DNA from: Hyphomicrobiales bacterium
Lineage (GTDB): Bacteria > Pseudomonadota > Alphaproteobacteria > Rhizobiales > Aestuariivirgaceae
Reading direction: 5' to 3'
Length of the DNA: 14,444 bases
Assembly (NCBI GenBank): GCA_014380505.1
Contig: JACMJT010000185.1
Location: forward strand, 1 to 14,444
Below the pieces are notes generated by a model. It was not told the DNA's origin. It saw only the letters and a list, made by a program, of their open reading frames with translations, and made no database searches. The translations under genes and the position numbers were made by a program. Of the stretch, positions 1 through 7,581 are shown in pieces; positions within the stretch are counted from its first letter, which is position 1; each line of letters begins with the position of its first letter.

Positions 1-1016
1 CCGAGGCGGCCTTCGTTCTTGGCGATGAGGCCGGAGGCAGCACCCAGGATTTGTGGCGTTGAACGGTAATTGCGTTCAAGCCGGATTACCTTGGCGCCAG
101 GAAAGTCTTTCTCGAAGCGCAGGATGTTGTCGACTTCGGCACCGCGCCAGCCGTAGATAGACTGGTCATCGTCGCCCACGCAGCAAACATTGTGGTGGCC
201 CTGAGCCAGAAGCCTGAGCCACAGATATTGCGCCACGTTGGTGTCCTGGTATTCATCCACCAGCATGTATTTGAAGCGCTGCTGATAGCGCTTCAGCACG
301 TCTGGGTGGTCCTGGAAGATGCGGAGAACTTCGAGCAGGAGATCGCCGAAGTCGGCGGCGTTCACCACCTTCAGGCGTTGCTGATATTCAGCATAGAGCT
401 TGCCGCCCTGGCCATTGGCGAAGGAATTTGCCTCACCGGCAGGCAACTTGCCGGGGGTGAGGCCCCGGTTTTTCCAACCATCGATCAGGGCAGCCAACTG
501 GCGCGCGGGCCAGCGCTTTTCGTCGATATCGTGGGCTTCGAGCAATTGCTTGAGCAACCGGATTTGGTCGTCGGTATCGAGAATCGAAAAACCGGACTTG
601 AGCCCTGCAAGTTCCGCGTGGTTGCGCAGAATCTTGACACCAATGGCGTGAAACGTACCGAGCCAGGCCATGCCCTCGACCACGCCGCCGATAAGAGCGC
701 CAATCCGGTGTTTCATTTCGCGCGCCGCCTTGTTGGTGAAGGTGACGGCGAGGATTTGCCCAGGCCAGGCCTTGCCCGTTGCAAGAATATGGGCAAGCCT
801 CGTCGTCAGCACGCGGGTTTTGCCGGTGCCAGCGCCTGCCAGAACCAGAAGCGGTCCATCGGTGGTTTCAACGGCAATGCGCTGTTCGGGGTTGAGGCCC
901 TTGAGATAGGGCGCTTCGGCGCCTTGCAGCGCACGCGCCGACAGGCTCCCCGGCTTGATGGGCGGGGATGCCACGTCGTCGTCGAAATCGCCAATGTCGA
1001 TGGGCTTGATGGCCAT
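1..1016 (-). CDS. uvrD: UvrD-family DNA helicase II, N-terminal part (cut by window edge)
   Basis: This is a superfamily 1A 3'-5' DNA helicase that unwinds DNA during nucleotide excision repair and mismatch repair. The first 338 codons are visible and the frame runs off the left edge without a stop. Walker A AGAGTGKT lies at residues 60-67, the Q motif LNPEQ at 41-45, motif Ia VTFTNKAAREM at 91-101, motif Ib GTFHA at 120-124, Walker B LVDEYQDTN at 252-260, motif III GDDDQSIYGWRGA at 281-293 and motif IV-type RLERNYRST at 312-320. The first 40 residues are an acidic, low-conservation extension before the helicase core. The ATG at 1016 has a GGAG four bases upstream. It follows a 60-residue ORF and a thioesterase gene on the same strand. 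PcrA or Rep are alternatives by motif alone, but UvrD is the usual member in this class. Confidence 0.95.
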   Translation of the reverse strand, partial: MAIKPIDIGDFDDDVASPPIKPGSLSARALQGAEAPYLKGLNPEQRIAVETTDGPLLVLAGAGTGKTRVLTTRLAHILATGKAWPGQILAVTFTNKAAREMKHRIGALIGGVVEGMAWLGTFHAIGVKILRNHAELAGLKSGFSILDTDDQIRLLKQLLEAHDIDEKRWPARQLAALIDGWKNRGLTPGKLPAGEANSFANGQGGKLYAEYQQRLKVVNAADFGDLLLEVLRIFQDHPDVLKRYQQRFKYMLVDEYQDTNVAQYLWLRLLAQGHHNVCCVGDDDQSIYGWRGAEVDNILRFEKDFPGAKVIRLERNYRSTPQILGAASGLIAKNEGRL

Positions 1017-1069
1017 GGGGCTCCGAATCCTCGAAGCCTATATAGCAACCCCGCGAACGAAAGCGAAAC

Positions 1070-1252
1070 TCAGGCGGCCTTTTTGCGGGTCAATGATTGT
1101 ACGGCTTGCCGGATCTGACGCCACGTTTCAGCGGTTTCCGCGTCCCCCGATTTCTCGCAGAGGATCGCGTGCAAGGCCGCTTCCATCTCGGCCCGGGGCC
1201 CGTGAACAAAGACAAGCGCTTCCGCGAACTGGTGATAGCCCTGGTTCATCAT
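1070..1252 (-). CDS. Small conserved-looking protein of unknown function, 60 aa
   Basis: I do not recognise this protein. It starts MMNQGYHQFAEAL and ends SLTRKKAA. It is mostly helical in character, with no signal peptide or membrane segment, an acidic middle part and a basic C-terminus. A longer frame continues upstream, but the start is placed at 1252 because a strong AGGAGG lies five bases before it; the ATG directly after it (1249) has a spacing of eight and is equally plausible. The gene sits 53 bases upstream of uvrD and 85 bases downstream of the thioesterase gene, all on the minus strand, so co-transcription is likely. The ribosome binding site and the operon position argue that it is a real gene. 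Confidence 0.65.
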   Translation of the reverse strand: MMNQGYHQFAEALVFVHGPRAEMEAALHAILCEKSGDAETAETWRQIRQAVQSLTRKKAA

Positions 1253-1337
1253 CTCTGCCTCCTCTCGGTGGCCATCCTTACCTGCAATCTGGACGAAGAA
1301 TGCGCCGAGAATATTGCGGCGGTGTGACGAGAGAGGA

Positions 1338-1823
1338 TCAACTCTTGCGGGGAAGGGCGATGCGGTGGCCGACTTGCGGCGGAATGGGCAGCGCCCGATG
1401 GGCTTCATGCATGGTTTTAATTTTTTCAAGCACATCCGCAGGGAAGGGCGAGGACTTCTTTGCCGCCATGTCTACGTGCATGACGATGCCTTCGCTCACG
1501 CAGGCGAGCCAGCCCTCCGCGGCGTGGAACATCTCCTGCACATAGTGGACGCGTTTGGCGTCATGGTCGAGAAACTGGACGGTCGTGCGCACCCCATTGC
1601 CCTCGTGGAGTTCACGAACATAAGTGACATGGACTTCCAGCGTGAAAAACGAGCAGCCGGTGGTCTTGAGATACCCAGGATCCAGACCCACGAGCGCGAA
1701 GACTTCGTCGGTGGCCCGGTCGAACAGCACGTTGTAGTAGGCCATATTCAAATGGCCATTGTAGTCGACCCATTGGTTCTCGACTTTTCGTATGGTGCCG
1801 GTGAAGGGGGCGGCGAAAGCCAT
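1338..1823 (-). CDS. Hotdog-fold acyl-CoA thioesterase (4HBT/YbgC-like)
   Basis: A 161-residue cytoplasmic thioesterase of the single-hotdog 4HBT type, expected to hydrolyse an acyl-CoA. The family hallmark is VDYNGHLNMAYY at residues 19-30: an Asp at 20, then the NGHLN turn leading into the long central helix, followed by FDRATDEVF at 34-42. Later strands FFTLEVHVTYVRE and HDAKRVHYVQEMFHA also fit the family. This NGHLN-type sequence resembles thioesterases placed near carnitine or betaine breakdown genes in rhizobia (betainyl-CoA thioesterase type), but no such pathway genes are visible here, so the substrate is unknown. The ATG at 1823 has AGGAG about seven bases upstream. It is divergent from the dehydrogenase gene, with only 34 bases between the two starts, and probably leads the transcript that continues through the 60-aa ORF into uvrD. 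Confidence 0.85.
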   Translation of the reverse strand: MAFAAPFTGTIRKVENQWVDYNGHLNMAYYNVLFDRATDEVFALVGLDPGYLKTTGCSFFTLEVHVTYVRELHEGNGVRTTVQFLDHDAKRVHYVQEMFHAAEGWLACVSEGIVMHVDMAAKKSSPFPADVLEKIKTMHEAHRALPIPPQVGHRIALPRKS

Positions 1824-1857
1824 CGCGAACTCCTGAATTTCTGCTAATCTTTAGCCC

Positions 1858-3249
1858 GTGAATACTCTGAACCGAAGGAACAGCACAACCCAAGCCGTGT
1901 CCGAGCTTCGCGAGCTTCTGGGCGACAGGCTGTCGACTGCTCCCGCCCTGCGCGAGAGCCACGGCAAGGACCAAACCTGGAACAAGGGCGCGCCGCCGGA
2001 TGCGGTGGCGTTTGTGCGAGAGACTGCGGAAGTTCAGAAAATCGTGCAGGTCTGCGGTAAATACCAAACCCCGGTCATCGCCTTCGGCACCGGCACCTCG
2101 CTCGAAGGTCATTTTACCGCGCCGTTCGGCGGTATCTCGGTTGATCTCTCGCGGATGAACCGCATTCTGGAAGTCAATGCGGGCGATCTTGATGCCCGCG
2201 TGGAGGCTGGCGTCACGCGGAAGCAATTGAATACCCATCTCCGCGATCAGGGCCTGTTTTTCCCGGTCGATCCGGGCGCGGATGCCAGCCTTGGCGGCAT
2301 GGCGGCGACCCGGGCTTCCGGCACCAATGCGGTGCGCTACGGCACCATGCGGGAGAATGTGCTGAACGTCACCGCCGTGATGGCGAACGGGCATGTGATC
2401 CGCACCGGATCGCGCGCCAGGAAATCCGCCGCCGGCTACGATCTCACGCGCTTGCTGGTCGGCTCGGAAGGAACTCTGGGCATCATCACGGAGGTTGCCC
2501 TCCGGCTCTACGGCATTCCTGAGTCGATCGTCGCGGGGGTCTGCCCGTTCCCGAGTGTTGAGGCCTGCTGCAACGCCACGATCCAGGCGGTTCAGATGGT
2601 GCTTCCCGTCGCGCGCATTGAACTTGTCGATGCCGAGCACGTAAAGGCCTTCAATGCTTATTCCAGTATCGGCCTTTCGGTGACGCCGACGCTGTTCCTC
2701 GAATTCCACGGGAGCGCGGCCTCAACGCGTGAGCAGGCGGAAACCTTCGGCGCCATCGCCGAAGAGCAGGGCGGCGGGCCGTTTACCTGGGCCTCGAAGG
2801 AGGAGGAGCGCCAGCAACTCTGGCAGGCGCGGCATGATGCCTTCTGGGCCACCAAGGCTCTGATGCCCGGAAAGGAGGCTATTGCCACCGATGTCTGCGT
2901 GCCGATTTCGCGGCTGGCGGAATGCGTGCGCGAGACCCAGGAGGATTTGGCCGCCAACCGTCTCTATGGCCCCATCGTCGGTCATGTAGGGGATGGCAAT
3001 TTCCATGTGGTGCTGTTTTGCGACCGCTCCGATGCGGATGAGGTGGAGCGCGTCAGCGGCGTCTACGGCCGCCTGATCGACCGGGCCATCGCCATGGAGG
3101 GCACCTGCACCGGCGAACATGGCATAGGCGCCGGAAAGGCCGCCTATCTTGCACGCGAACACGGGCCGGCGCTTGCTTTCATGCGCGATGTGAAGCGGGC
3201 ACTGGACCCAGGCAACATTATGAACCCCGGCAAGAATGCCGCCATTTGA
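1858..3249 (+). CDS. FAD-linked D-lactate dehydrogenase (cytochrome type, GlcD/DLD-like)
   Basis: A 463-residue flavoprotein of the FAD-binding type 4 / FAD-oxidase C family, expected to oxidise a D-2-hydroxy acid, most likely D-lactate to pyruvate, and pass electrons to the respiratory chain. The FAD domain covers about residues 45-220: FGTGTSLEGH at 76-85, the FAD-contact stretch VDPGADASLGGMAATRASG at 137-155, and VGSEGTLGIITE at 201-212. The C-terminal domain carries GHVGDGNFH at 375-383, GTCTGEHGIG at 415-424 and DPGNIMNPGK at 450-459, which are the metal and substrate-site motifs of this family. Overall it looks closest to mitochondrial-type D-lactate dehydrogenase rather than the glycolate oxidase subunit GlcD. 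The start is uncertain: GTG 1858 has no clear ribosome binding site and an in-frame TAG lies just upstream; GTG 1897 would remove 13 residues. Confidence 0.88.
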   Translation: MNTLNRRNSTTQAVSELRELLGDRLSTAPALRESHGKDQTWNKGAPPDAVAFVRETAEVQKIVQVCGKYQTPVIAFGTGTSLEGHFTAPFGGISVDLSRMNRILEVNAGDLDARVEAGVTRKQLNTHLRDQGLFFPVDPGADASLGGMAATRASGTNAVRYGTMRENVLNVTAVMANGHVIRTGSRARKSAAGYDLTRLLVGSEGTLGIITEVALRLYGIPESIVAGVCPFPSVEACCNATIQAVQMVLPVARIELVDAEHVKAFNAYSSIGLSVTPTLFLEFHGSAASTREQAETFGAIAEEQGGGPFTWASKEEERQQLWQARHDAFWATKALMPGKEAIATDVCVPISRLAECVRETQEDLAANRLYGPIVGHVGDGNFHVVLFCDRSDADEVERVSGVYGRLIDRAIAMEGTCTGEHGIGAGKAAYLAREHGPALAFMRDVKRALDPGNIMNPGKNAAI

Positions 3250-3280
3250 TTGACGCAATGAACGGCCAAGTGAAGCTCAC

Positions 3281-6200
3281 ATGAAAGTCTGGAAATCCCC
3301 GGTTTTCTATCTTGGCGTGATCCTGCTGGCGACGGTGATCGCAGCACTTTTGGCGCCCTTCGTTGTCGACTGGAATTCCTATCGCGCCGGCCTTGAGGAC
3401 TATGGCCGCAAACTCACGGGCCGCGAGGTCACCATCACCGGGCCCATATCGGTCAGGTTTTTTCCATGGCCAAGGCTGATAGCCGAAGATGTTCATATCG
3501 CCAATGCGCCCGGATTGAATGAGCCCGAATTTGCCAGCGCCGAACGGATCGACGTCCGTATGCAGCTTGCCGGGCTGCTCAACGGCACGATCGATGTCGA
3601 AAGCATCGAAATCGATCAGCCAGTGGTTGCCCTTGAACGCACAGCGGCAGGGAAGAGCAATTGGAGTTTTAGCCCGCCTGCGGATCTTGCGGGGTTGTTG
3701 GACCGCGTCAAGCTCGACGAGATCACTCTCAGCGATGCCACGATCCGGTTCATCGACCGCCGCCGCGGCAATGGCGAGATCGCGCTCAAACTTCCGGAGG
3801 CGAGGCTCGCCTCGCCCGGCATTGCGGGCCCATGGCGCCTGACTGCAGCCAACGCCGAATATGGCGGGCAGAACTTCGATCTGAGCCTCAACACCGGCAT
3901 ATGGGCCGCGGAGGCGGAAGCGTTTCGCTTCTCGCTGCATATTGCAGGCGCGGATGGATCGGGTCCCACCTTCAATTTCGATGGCGCCAATCACGGCGAC
4001 CGCCTTACGGGCACCATCCAGATCGAAACGGCCACCAATGGTGAGGGCAAGACCGACGCGGAAGGACAGTTACGGCCGCTCGTCATCCGGTCGAAAATCG
4101 CCGCCACATTCGATGCGCTGGCCTTCGACGGAATTGAGATTTCATCGCTTGATCCCAATGAGCATGGCACGTTGATAAGCGGCAGCGCCAAGGCGGCGCT
4201 GGGCGCCCGGATTTCGGCGGAGGCCGATCTGTCAGCTCCCAAGCTCGATCTGGCGGAGTGGGCGGGGGCGCGGGTCAATCAGGTGTTGCGCGAAGGTGGC
4301 AGCCTTGCGGTTGCCGACAGCTTGCTGGCCACACTGCCCGCCGGCGTCAAGATCGCAGGCTCGCTCAAGGTTACATCACTCGCGGCCGGCGGTGAGACGC
4401 TGGAGAATGTCGAGCTGCGCATGGAAGCCAACAGCGAGGCCATCCGGGTGCGCAAGCTCCTGGCGACGCTGCCTGGCCGCTCGCGCGTGCTGTTTGACGG
4501 CGTGTTCTTCCCCGGCACGACGGGCGCGGAACTGGCCGGCAATCTGGCGCTCGAATCCAATGATTTGCGCCGCCTCGCATCCTGGACGTGGCGTGAAGGC
4601 AAAGACGCAATCGCAAAGACCTGGACCGGCAGCCGTGGCCGCCTGAAACTCCAGACGGAATTCAGCCTCACCGGGCAGCGGTTCCGTCTCGCCAAGACAC
4701 AATACGAGATCGATGGCGTGGCGGGCCGCGGCGAACTTTCCGTAACCGCGGGCGGCCGGGGTGCTGTCGATTTACGCATCGATGCCGGCAAGCTGGACAT
4801 CGACAATCTCATACCCGGCGGCATTGCAGCGGCTTCATTTGGCGGGCAGACGGGGCTTGCGGGACTTGTCGGCCTGCTTGTGCCGCACCGTGATGCCCGG
4901 GATTTGCGCCTGACGGTTCAGGCAGGCCAGCTTCTGCTCAACGGTGTGGAGGCTGATGACGTAACAGTCGATATCGTCTCGGGGGCGAGCGGGATTGATC
5001 TCAAAACTATTGAAATCGGCTCCGTTGGCGGCGCCAAGCTGACCGCTTCCGGTCTCATTCTCGACGCAGGTTCGGGGCCCGACGGTTCCGTTGGCATTGA
5101 TATAAAGGCCGACGATCCGCGTGGCCTTTTGAGGCTTCTCGGGCTTATTCCCGTGGACAAGGATCCCGTGTGGACCGCGGGGCTGGGCACGACCGCTCTC
5201 AAGGGAATCGTCACGGTCAAAACCCGCGATGAGTTGCCCGTTACCGGTTTTGATGTAACTGGCCGGAGCGGCGACTTCGATGTTTCAGCGTCGGGCTCGC
5301 TCTCGGGAAATACCGGCCTTGACAGCGTCCGTATCGTTGGCTCCGCCGAACTCAAGGCCCAATCGAGTTCCAGCCTCGCCAGGCTCGCGGGCCTTGTGCC
5401 GGCCACCACGGACAAGGCGGCGGCGCGCCTCTTGCTTACGGGCTCGGGTTCGGTGGCCGAGGGTTTCCTCGCCGATGTCAAGCTTGAGGCCTATGGCTCC
5501 CGGCTCGATTTCAACGGGACGCTGGGGGGTGCTGCCTCCCCCACCGCAATCGACGGCAAACTGGCGCTCCGCAGCACCGATGTAAGCCCGCTGTTCGCCG
5601 CCATGGGGCTGCCCTCGGCAGCGCTGCCCGCTGGCGTCATGGTGCTGGATTCGCATGTCACGTCGAAAGCCCGGACCTTGGCGCTTCCCGATCTTGCCGG
5701 CCGTTTCGGCATGGCCAGGGTCGGCGGCCAACTGGCGTTCGCGCCGGACGGGAAGATCACCGGCAATCTCGATACCGGGCCGCTGGCTCTTGACGATGTG
5801 CTTGCCGCAACTTTTCTGGCCTGGAACGGCCTGCCGCCAGCGCCCGACGCATCGCTGGCCGTGGCTTTGCCACTGGGCCTTACGGGTGAAATCTGGATCA
5901 AGCCCGAGAGCCTCAAGATTCACGACACATTCATCGTCTCCGGCGTTCAGATAGGCCTCAGCGCCGGGGCAGGCGAAATCCACATGGCCATGTTTGCCAA
6001 GGATGCCACCGGCAAGGACGCCACGATCGAAATCGGATCGAGCGGGGCCGACGGCAATCGCGCCATCGAGGGCAAATTGAAGTTGCCAGTCGATCTCGCA
6101 CAACAATTGCGCCTCGCCGGAGGCACTCCGGTGGCTGGAGGAAACGGCAGCATCGAACTCGATTTCACCGCGAAGGGACGTAGCCCCGGCGGCGCACTGG

Positions 6201-7039
6201 CTGCCCTTGAGGGCAGCGGCACTTACGATATCAAGAACCTTACGCTCCTGAATATTTCGCCAGAGGATTTCACGGCTGCTCTGGCCGGAGCCAAGGATAC
6301 GGCAGGCCTCAATGCCGCCTTCGATGCCTTGCGCGGCGGCGAAGGCCTGGCAGCAGGCGACGTCAAGGGTTCGATTACAGTCGCCAACGGGGTCGCGGAC
6401 TTCCTGCCGTTTACCATCGCGACGCCTGCCGCCGATGCCGTGGTAAAGGCCATTGCCGAACCGGCGGCGGGCCTCATCGACATGTCGGTAAAGCTTTCAC
6501 TGAAAGCGCGGGCCGGACTGCCCGCCATGGAAATCTCATACGCCGGCCCGCCCACGGCCCTGGCCCGGGGCGAGGACAAGGCGGAACTCATGTCCAAACT
6601 CGGCTACGGCATGATGCAGAAGGATGTGGCGGAACTTGAACGCATGCAGCAGGAACAACTGCGGCTGGCGGCGGAAGAAGAAAAATTGCGCGAGGCCGAC
6701 GAAGAGAAGCTGCAAGCCTATTACGCCCAGCGCGACGAGGTGCAGTTGCGAAGGCGTGAGCTGAAGGTTCACGCCGAGATGCGGGTTCTGGCGGCCGAGA
6801 AACTGCGCCAGCAGCTTGAAAGCGAGCGCGCCGCCAATGCGGAGATCAATCGCAGCGAGATCAGACAAAGGACGCGCGAGATTAAGGTGCACCGGCGCCT
6901 TGCCAAGCTGGCCCAGCAGCAGGAGGAGGCGATTGAAACGGCGCCATCTCTTCGCGTTAAGCCACTCGTGGTCAAGCCTGAACCGGAGCCGGACTTATTC
7001 AAGTTCCCTGTTATTATCGTGCCCCCGTCACAGGAGTAG
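3281..7039 (+). CDS. AsmA-family envelope protein with C-terminal coiled coil
   Basis: A 1252-residue inner-membrane-anchored protein of the AsmA family, the group of large beta-rich proteins linked to envelope lipid homeostasis and now thought to bridge the periplasm. The start is typical: a short cytoplasmic MKVWKSP, one membrane helix at about residues 8-28, then VDWNSYRAGLEDYGRKLTGREVTITGPISVRFFPWPRLIAEDV, the diagnostic AsmA opening. The middle consists of repeating beta-strand stretches, with an AsmA_2-like C-terminal part around residues 900-1090. From about 1115 to 1220 it switches to a highly charged Glu/Arg/Gln-rich helix, followed by a Pro-rich end. The ATG is 31 bases after the dehydrogenase stop, so the two may share a transcript; the ribosome binding site is weak. 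The last 26 bases overlap the end of the convergent ribbon-helix-helix gene. Confidence 0.88.
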   Translation: MKVWKSPVFYLGVILLATVIAALLAPFVVDWNSYRAGLEDYGRKLTGREVTITGPISVRFFPWPRLIAEDVHIANAPGLNEPEFASAERIDVRMQLAGLLNGTIDVESIEIDQPVVALERTAAGKSNWSFSPPADLAGLLDRVKLDEITLSDATIRFIDRRRGNGEIALKLPEARLASPGIAGPWRLTAANAEYGGQNFDLSLNTGIWAAEAEAFRFSLHIAGADGSGPTFNFDGANHGDRLTGTIQIETATNGEGKTDAEGQLRPLVIRSKIAATFDALAFDGIEISSLDPNEHGTLISGSAKAALGARISAEADLSAPKLDLAEWAGARVNQVLREGGSLAVADSLLATLPAGVKIAGSLKVTSLAAGGETLENVELRMEANSEAIRVRKLLATLPGRSRVLFDGVFFPGTTGAELAGNLALESNDLRRLASWTWREGKDAIAKTWTGSRGRLKLQTEFSLTGQRFRLAKTQYEIDGVAGRGELSVTAGGRGAVDLRIDAGKLDIDNLIPGGIAAASFGGQTGLAGLVGLLVPHRDARDLRLTVQAGQLLLNGVEADDVTVDIVSGASGIDLKTIEIGSVGGAKLTASGLILDAGSGPDGSVGIDIKADDPRGLLRLLGLIPVDKDPVWTAGLGTTALKGIVTVKTRDELPVTGFDVTGRSGDFDVSASGSLSGNTGLDSVRIVGSAELKAQSSSSLARLAGLVPATTDKAAARLLLTGSGSVAEGFLADVKLEAYGSRLDFNGTLGGAASPTAIDGKLALRSTDVSPLFAAMGLPSAALPAGVMVLDSHVTSKARTLALPDLAGRFGMARVGGQLAFAPDGKITGNLDTGPLALDDVLAATFLAWNGLPPAPDASLAVALPLGLTGEIWIKPESLKIHDTFIVSGVQIGLSAGAGEIHMAMFAKDATGKDATIEIGSSGADGNRAIEGKLKLPVDLAQQLRLAGGTPVAGGNGSIELDFTAKGRSPGGALAALEGSGTYDIKNLTLLNISPEDFTAALAGAKDTAGLNAAFDALRGGEGLAAGDVKGSITVANGVADFLPFTIATPAADAVVKAIAEPAAGLIDMSVKLSLKARAGLPAMEISYAGPPTALARGEDKAELMSKLGYGMMQKDVAELERMQQEQLRLAAEEEKLREADEEKLQAYYAQRDEVQLRRRELKVHAEMRVLAAEKLRQQLESERAANAEINRSEIRQRTREIKVHRRLAKLAQQQEEAIETAPSLRVKPLVVKPEPEPDLFKFPVIIVPPSQE

Positions 7040-7247
7040 CCCGGCCCTTCGCCTGTAGCAGCCAGACACGGATGGCGCTCGACAGGTTTCGCTCGCCGCG
7101 CAAGCTATCGATTTCAGCGACGAGACTTGCCAAGGAGATCTTCCGGGCAGCGGCGGCTTGCGTGAGCGCTTCCCAAAACTCCGGCTCGAGCGAGAGCGAC
7201 GTGCGATGGCCGGCGATGGTGAGGGAGCGTTTGAATTCTTTTACCAT
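7014..7247 (-). CDS. Ribbon-helix-helix domain protein (RHH_4 type)
   Basis: A 77-residue protein matching the RHH_4 family of alphaproteobacteria: KRSLTIAGHRTSLSLEPEFWEALTQ at residues 6-30 gives the beta strand and first helix, LASLVAEID at 39-47 the second helix, and NLSSAIRVWLL at 54-64 the conserved C-terminal helix. Ribbon-helix-helix proteins usually bind DNA as dimers, but for this subfamily the targets are not known to me. It lies downstream of fumC and the DUF4169 gene on the same strand, separated from them by a palindromic element that looks like a terminator, so it may have its own promoter or be expressed by read-through. No strong ribosome binding site is visible before ATG 7247. 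The final codons overlap the convergent asmA gene by 26 bases. Confidence 0.85.
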   Translation of the reverse strand: MVKEFKRSLTIAGHRTSLSLEPEFWEALTQAAAARKISLASLVAEIDSLRGERNLSSAIRVWLLQAKGRATPVTGAR

Positions 7248-7281
7248 TGGAGCAGGGTGACTTCAAAATGGATCGAGAAAG

Positions 7282-7299
7282 TCTCCGGCTTGCCGGAGA
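7282..7299. repeat. Perfect 8-bp hairpin next to the cloverleaf element
   Basis: TCTCCGGC, TT, GCCGGAGA gives eight perfect pairs; folded as seven pairs, the loop is CTTG closed by G-C on the plus strand, a known stable tetraloop form. On the plus strand it is followed by an A-rich stretch, so it is not a terminator in that direction. On the minus strand it lies in the leader between the proposed terminator and the ribbon-helix-helix gene. A regulatory or processing role is possible but unproven. Confidence 0.5.
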
Positions 7300-7302
7300 A
7301 AA

Positions 7303-7381
7303 TCAAAAACTCTCTCCATGGCAGGGCTCGACCCTGCCATCCAGCCTGGATCACCGGTTCAAGGCCGGTGATGGAGAGAGT
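7303..7381 (-). terminator. Probable intrinsic terminator after fumC-DUF4169 formed by the palindromic element
   Basis: Read on the minus strand, the closing stem of the palindromic element ends GGAGAGAG and runs straight into TTTTTGATTTT (about 7309-7299). A stable structure followed by a T-rich run is the form of an intrinsic terminator. It lies 24 bases after the DUF4169 stop. On the plus strand there is no T-run after the stem, so it should not terminate asmA transcripts coming the other way. Confidence 0.5.
7309..7381. repeat. Palindromic intergenic element able to fold as a three-hairpin cloverleaf
   Basis: An 11-bp perfect inverted repeat (ACTCTCTCCAT at 7309-7319 with ATGGAGAGAGT at 7371-7381) encloses three further palindromes: a 9-bp stem at 7318-7326/7332-7340 with loop CTCGA, a 5-bp stem at 7339-7343/7347-7351, and an 8-bp stem at 7350-7357/7365-7372 with a 7-base loop. 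Neighbouring stems share the dinucleotide AT at each junction, so end pairs compete. The arrangement resembles short palindromic repeats scattered between genes in alphaproteobacterial genomes. It is not a tRNA: there is no anticodon arm, no acceptor end and no CCA. Copy number cannot be judged from this window. Confidence 0.8.
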
Positions 7382-7404
7382 AGGGATCGAATGACTCACA
7401 ACGG

Positions 7405-7581
7405 CTATTTCTCGATCTCGTGATCGTCCAGGTGCTTTTCTTCCCGATCACGTTTCGCCTGAGCGAGCTTGCGCTCGCCTTTAGGCGTGCCGAACTTGGC
7501 GCGATTGGCGGTGGCCTCGGATTCCTTCACGGCGCGAGCTTTCCGCTTACGCTGGAGCCGGAGGTTGACGATGTCCGCCAT
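7405..7581 (-). CDS. DUF4169 family protein, 58 aa
   Basis: A very short basic protein starting [16 protein letters not shown] and ending LDDHEIEK, matching the DUF4169 pattern: an IVNLR start, an Arg/Lys/Ala-rich helix, ANRAKFG-x-K-x-ER in the middle and a -D-x-H- motif near the end. Its function is not known to me. The strong positive charge and predicted helix would suit nucleic acid or ribosome contact, but that is inference. Its ATG overlaps the fumC stop by one base (TGATG), so translation is probably coupled to fumC. DUF4169 beside fumC and a ribbon-helix-helix gene is, to my knowledge, a recurring alphaproteobacterial arrangement. Confidence 0.85.
   Translation of the reverse strand: MADIVNLRLQRKRKARAVKESEATANRAKFGTPKGERKLAQAKRDREEKHLDDHEIEK

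Noticed and set aside
192..1118. Plus-strand open frame opposite uvrD
   Set aside because: The minus strand carries all the helicase motifs in order; the plus-strand frame is a shadow.
1612..2709. Long minus-strand open frame (365 codons) opposite the D-lactate dehydrogenase
   Set aside because: The translation is rich in Arg/His/Gly with no recognisable domain, and it overlaps the clearly recognised dehydrogenase and thioesterase genes. It is a GC-rich antisense shadow.
5285..6106. Minus-strand open frame inside asmA
   Set aside because: No recognisable domain or ribosome binding site, and it lies wholly within the AsmA coding sequence, whose frame is strongly supported.
7309..7381. tRNA-like cloverleaf at the palindromic element, with TTCAA in one loop
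   Set aside because: The closing stem is 11 bp, there is no anticodon loop of the right size, no CCA and no D-loop bases. It is a palindromic repeat, not a tRNA.
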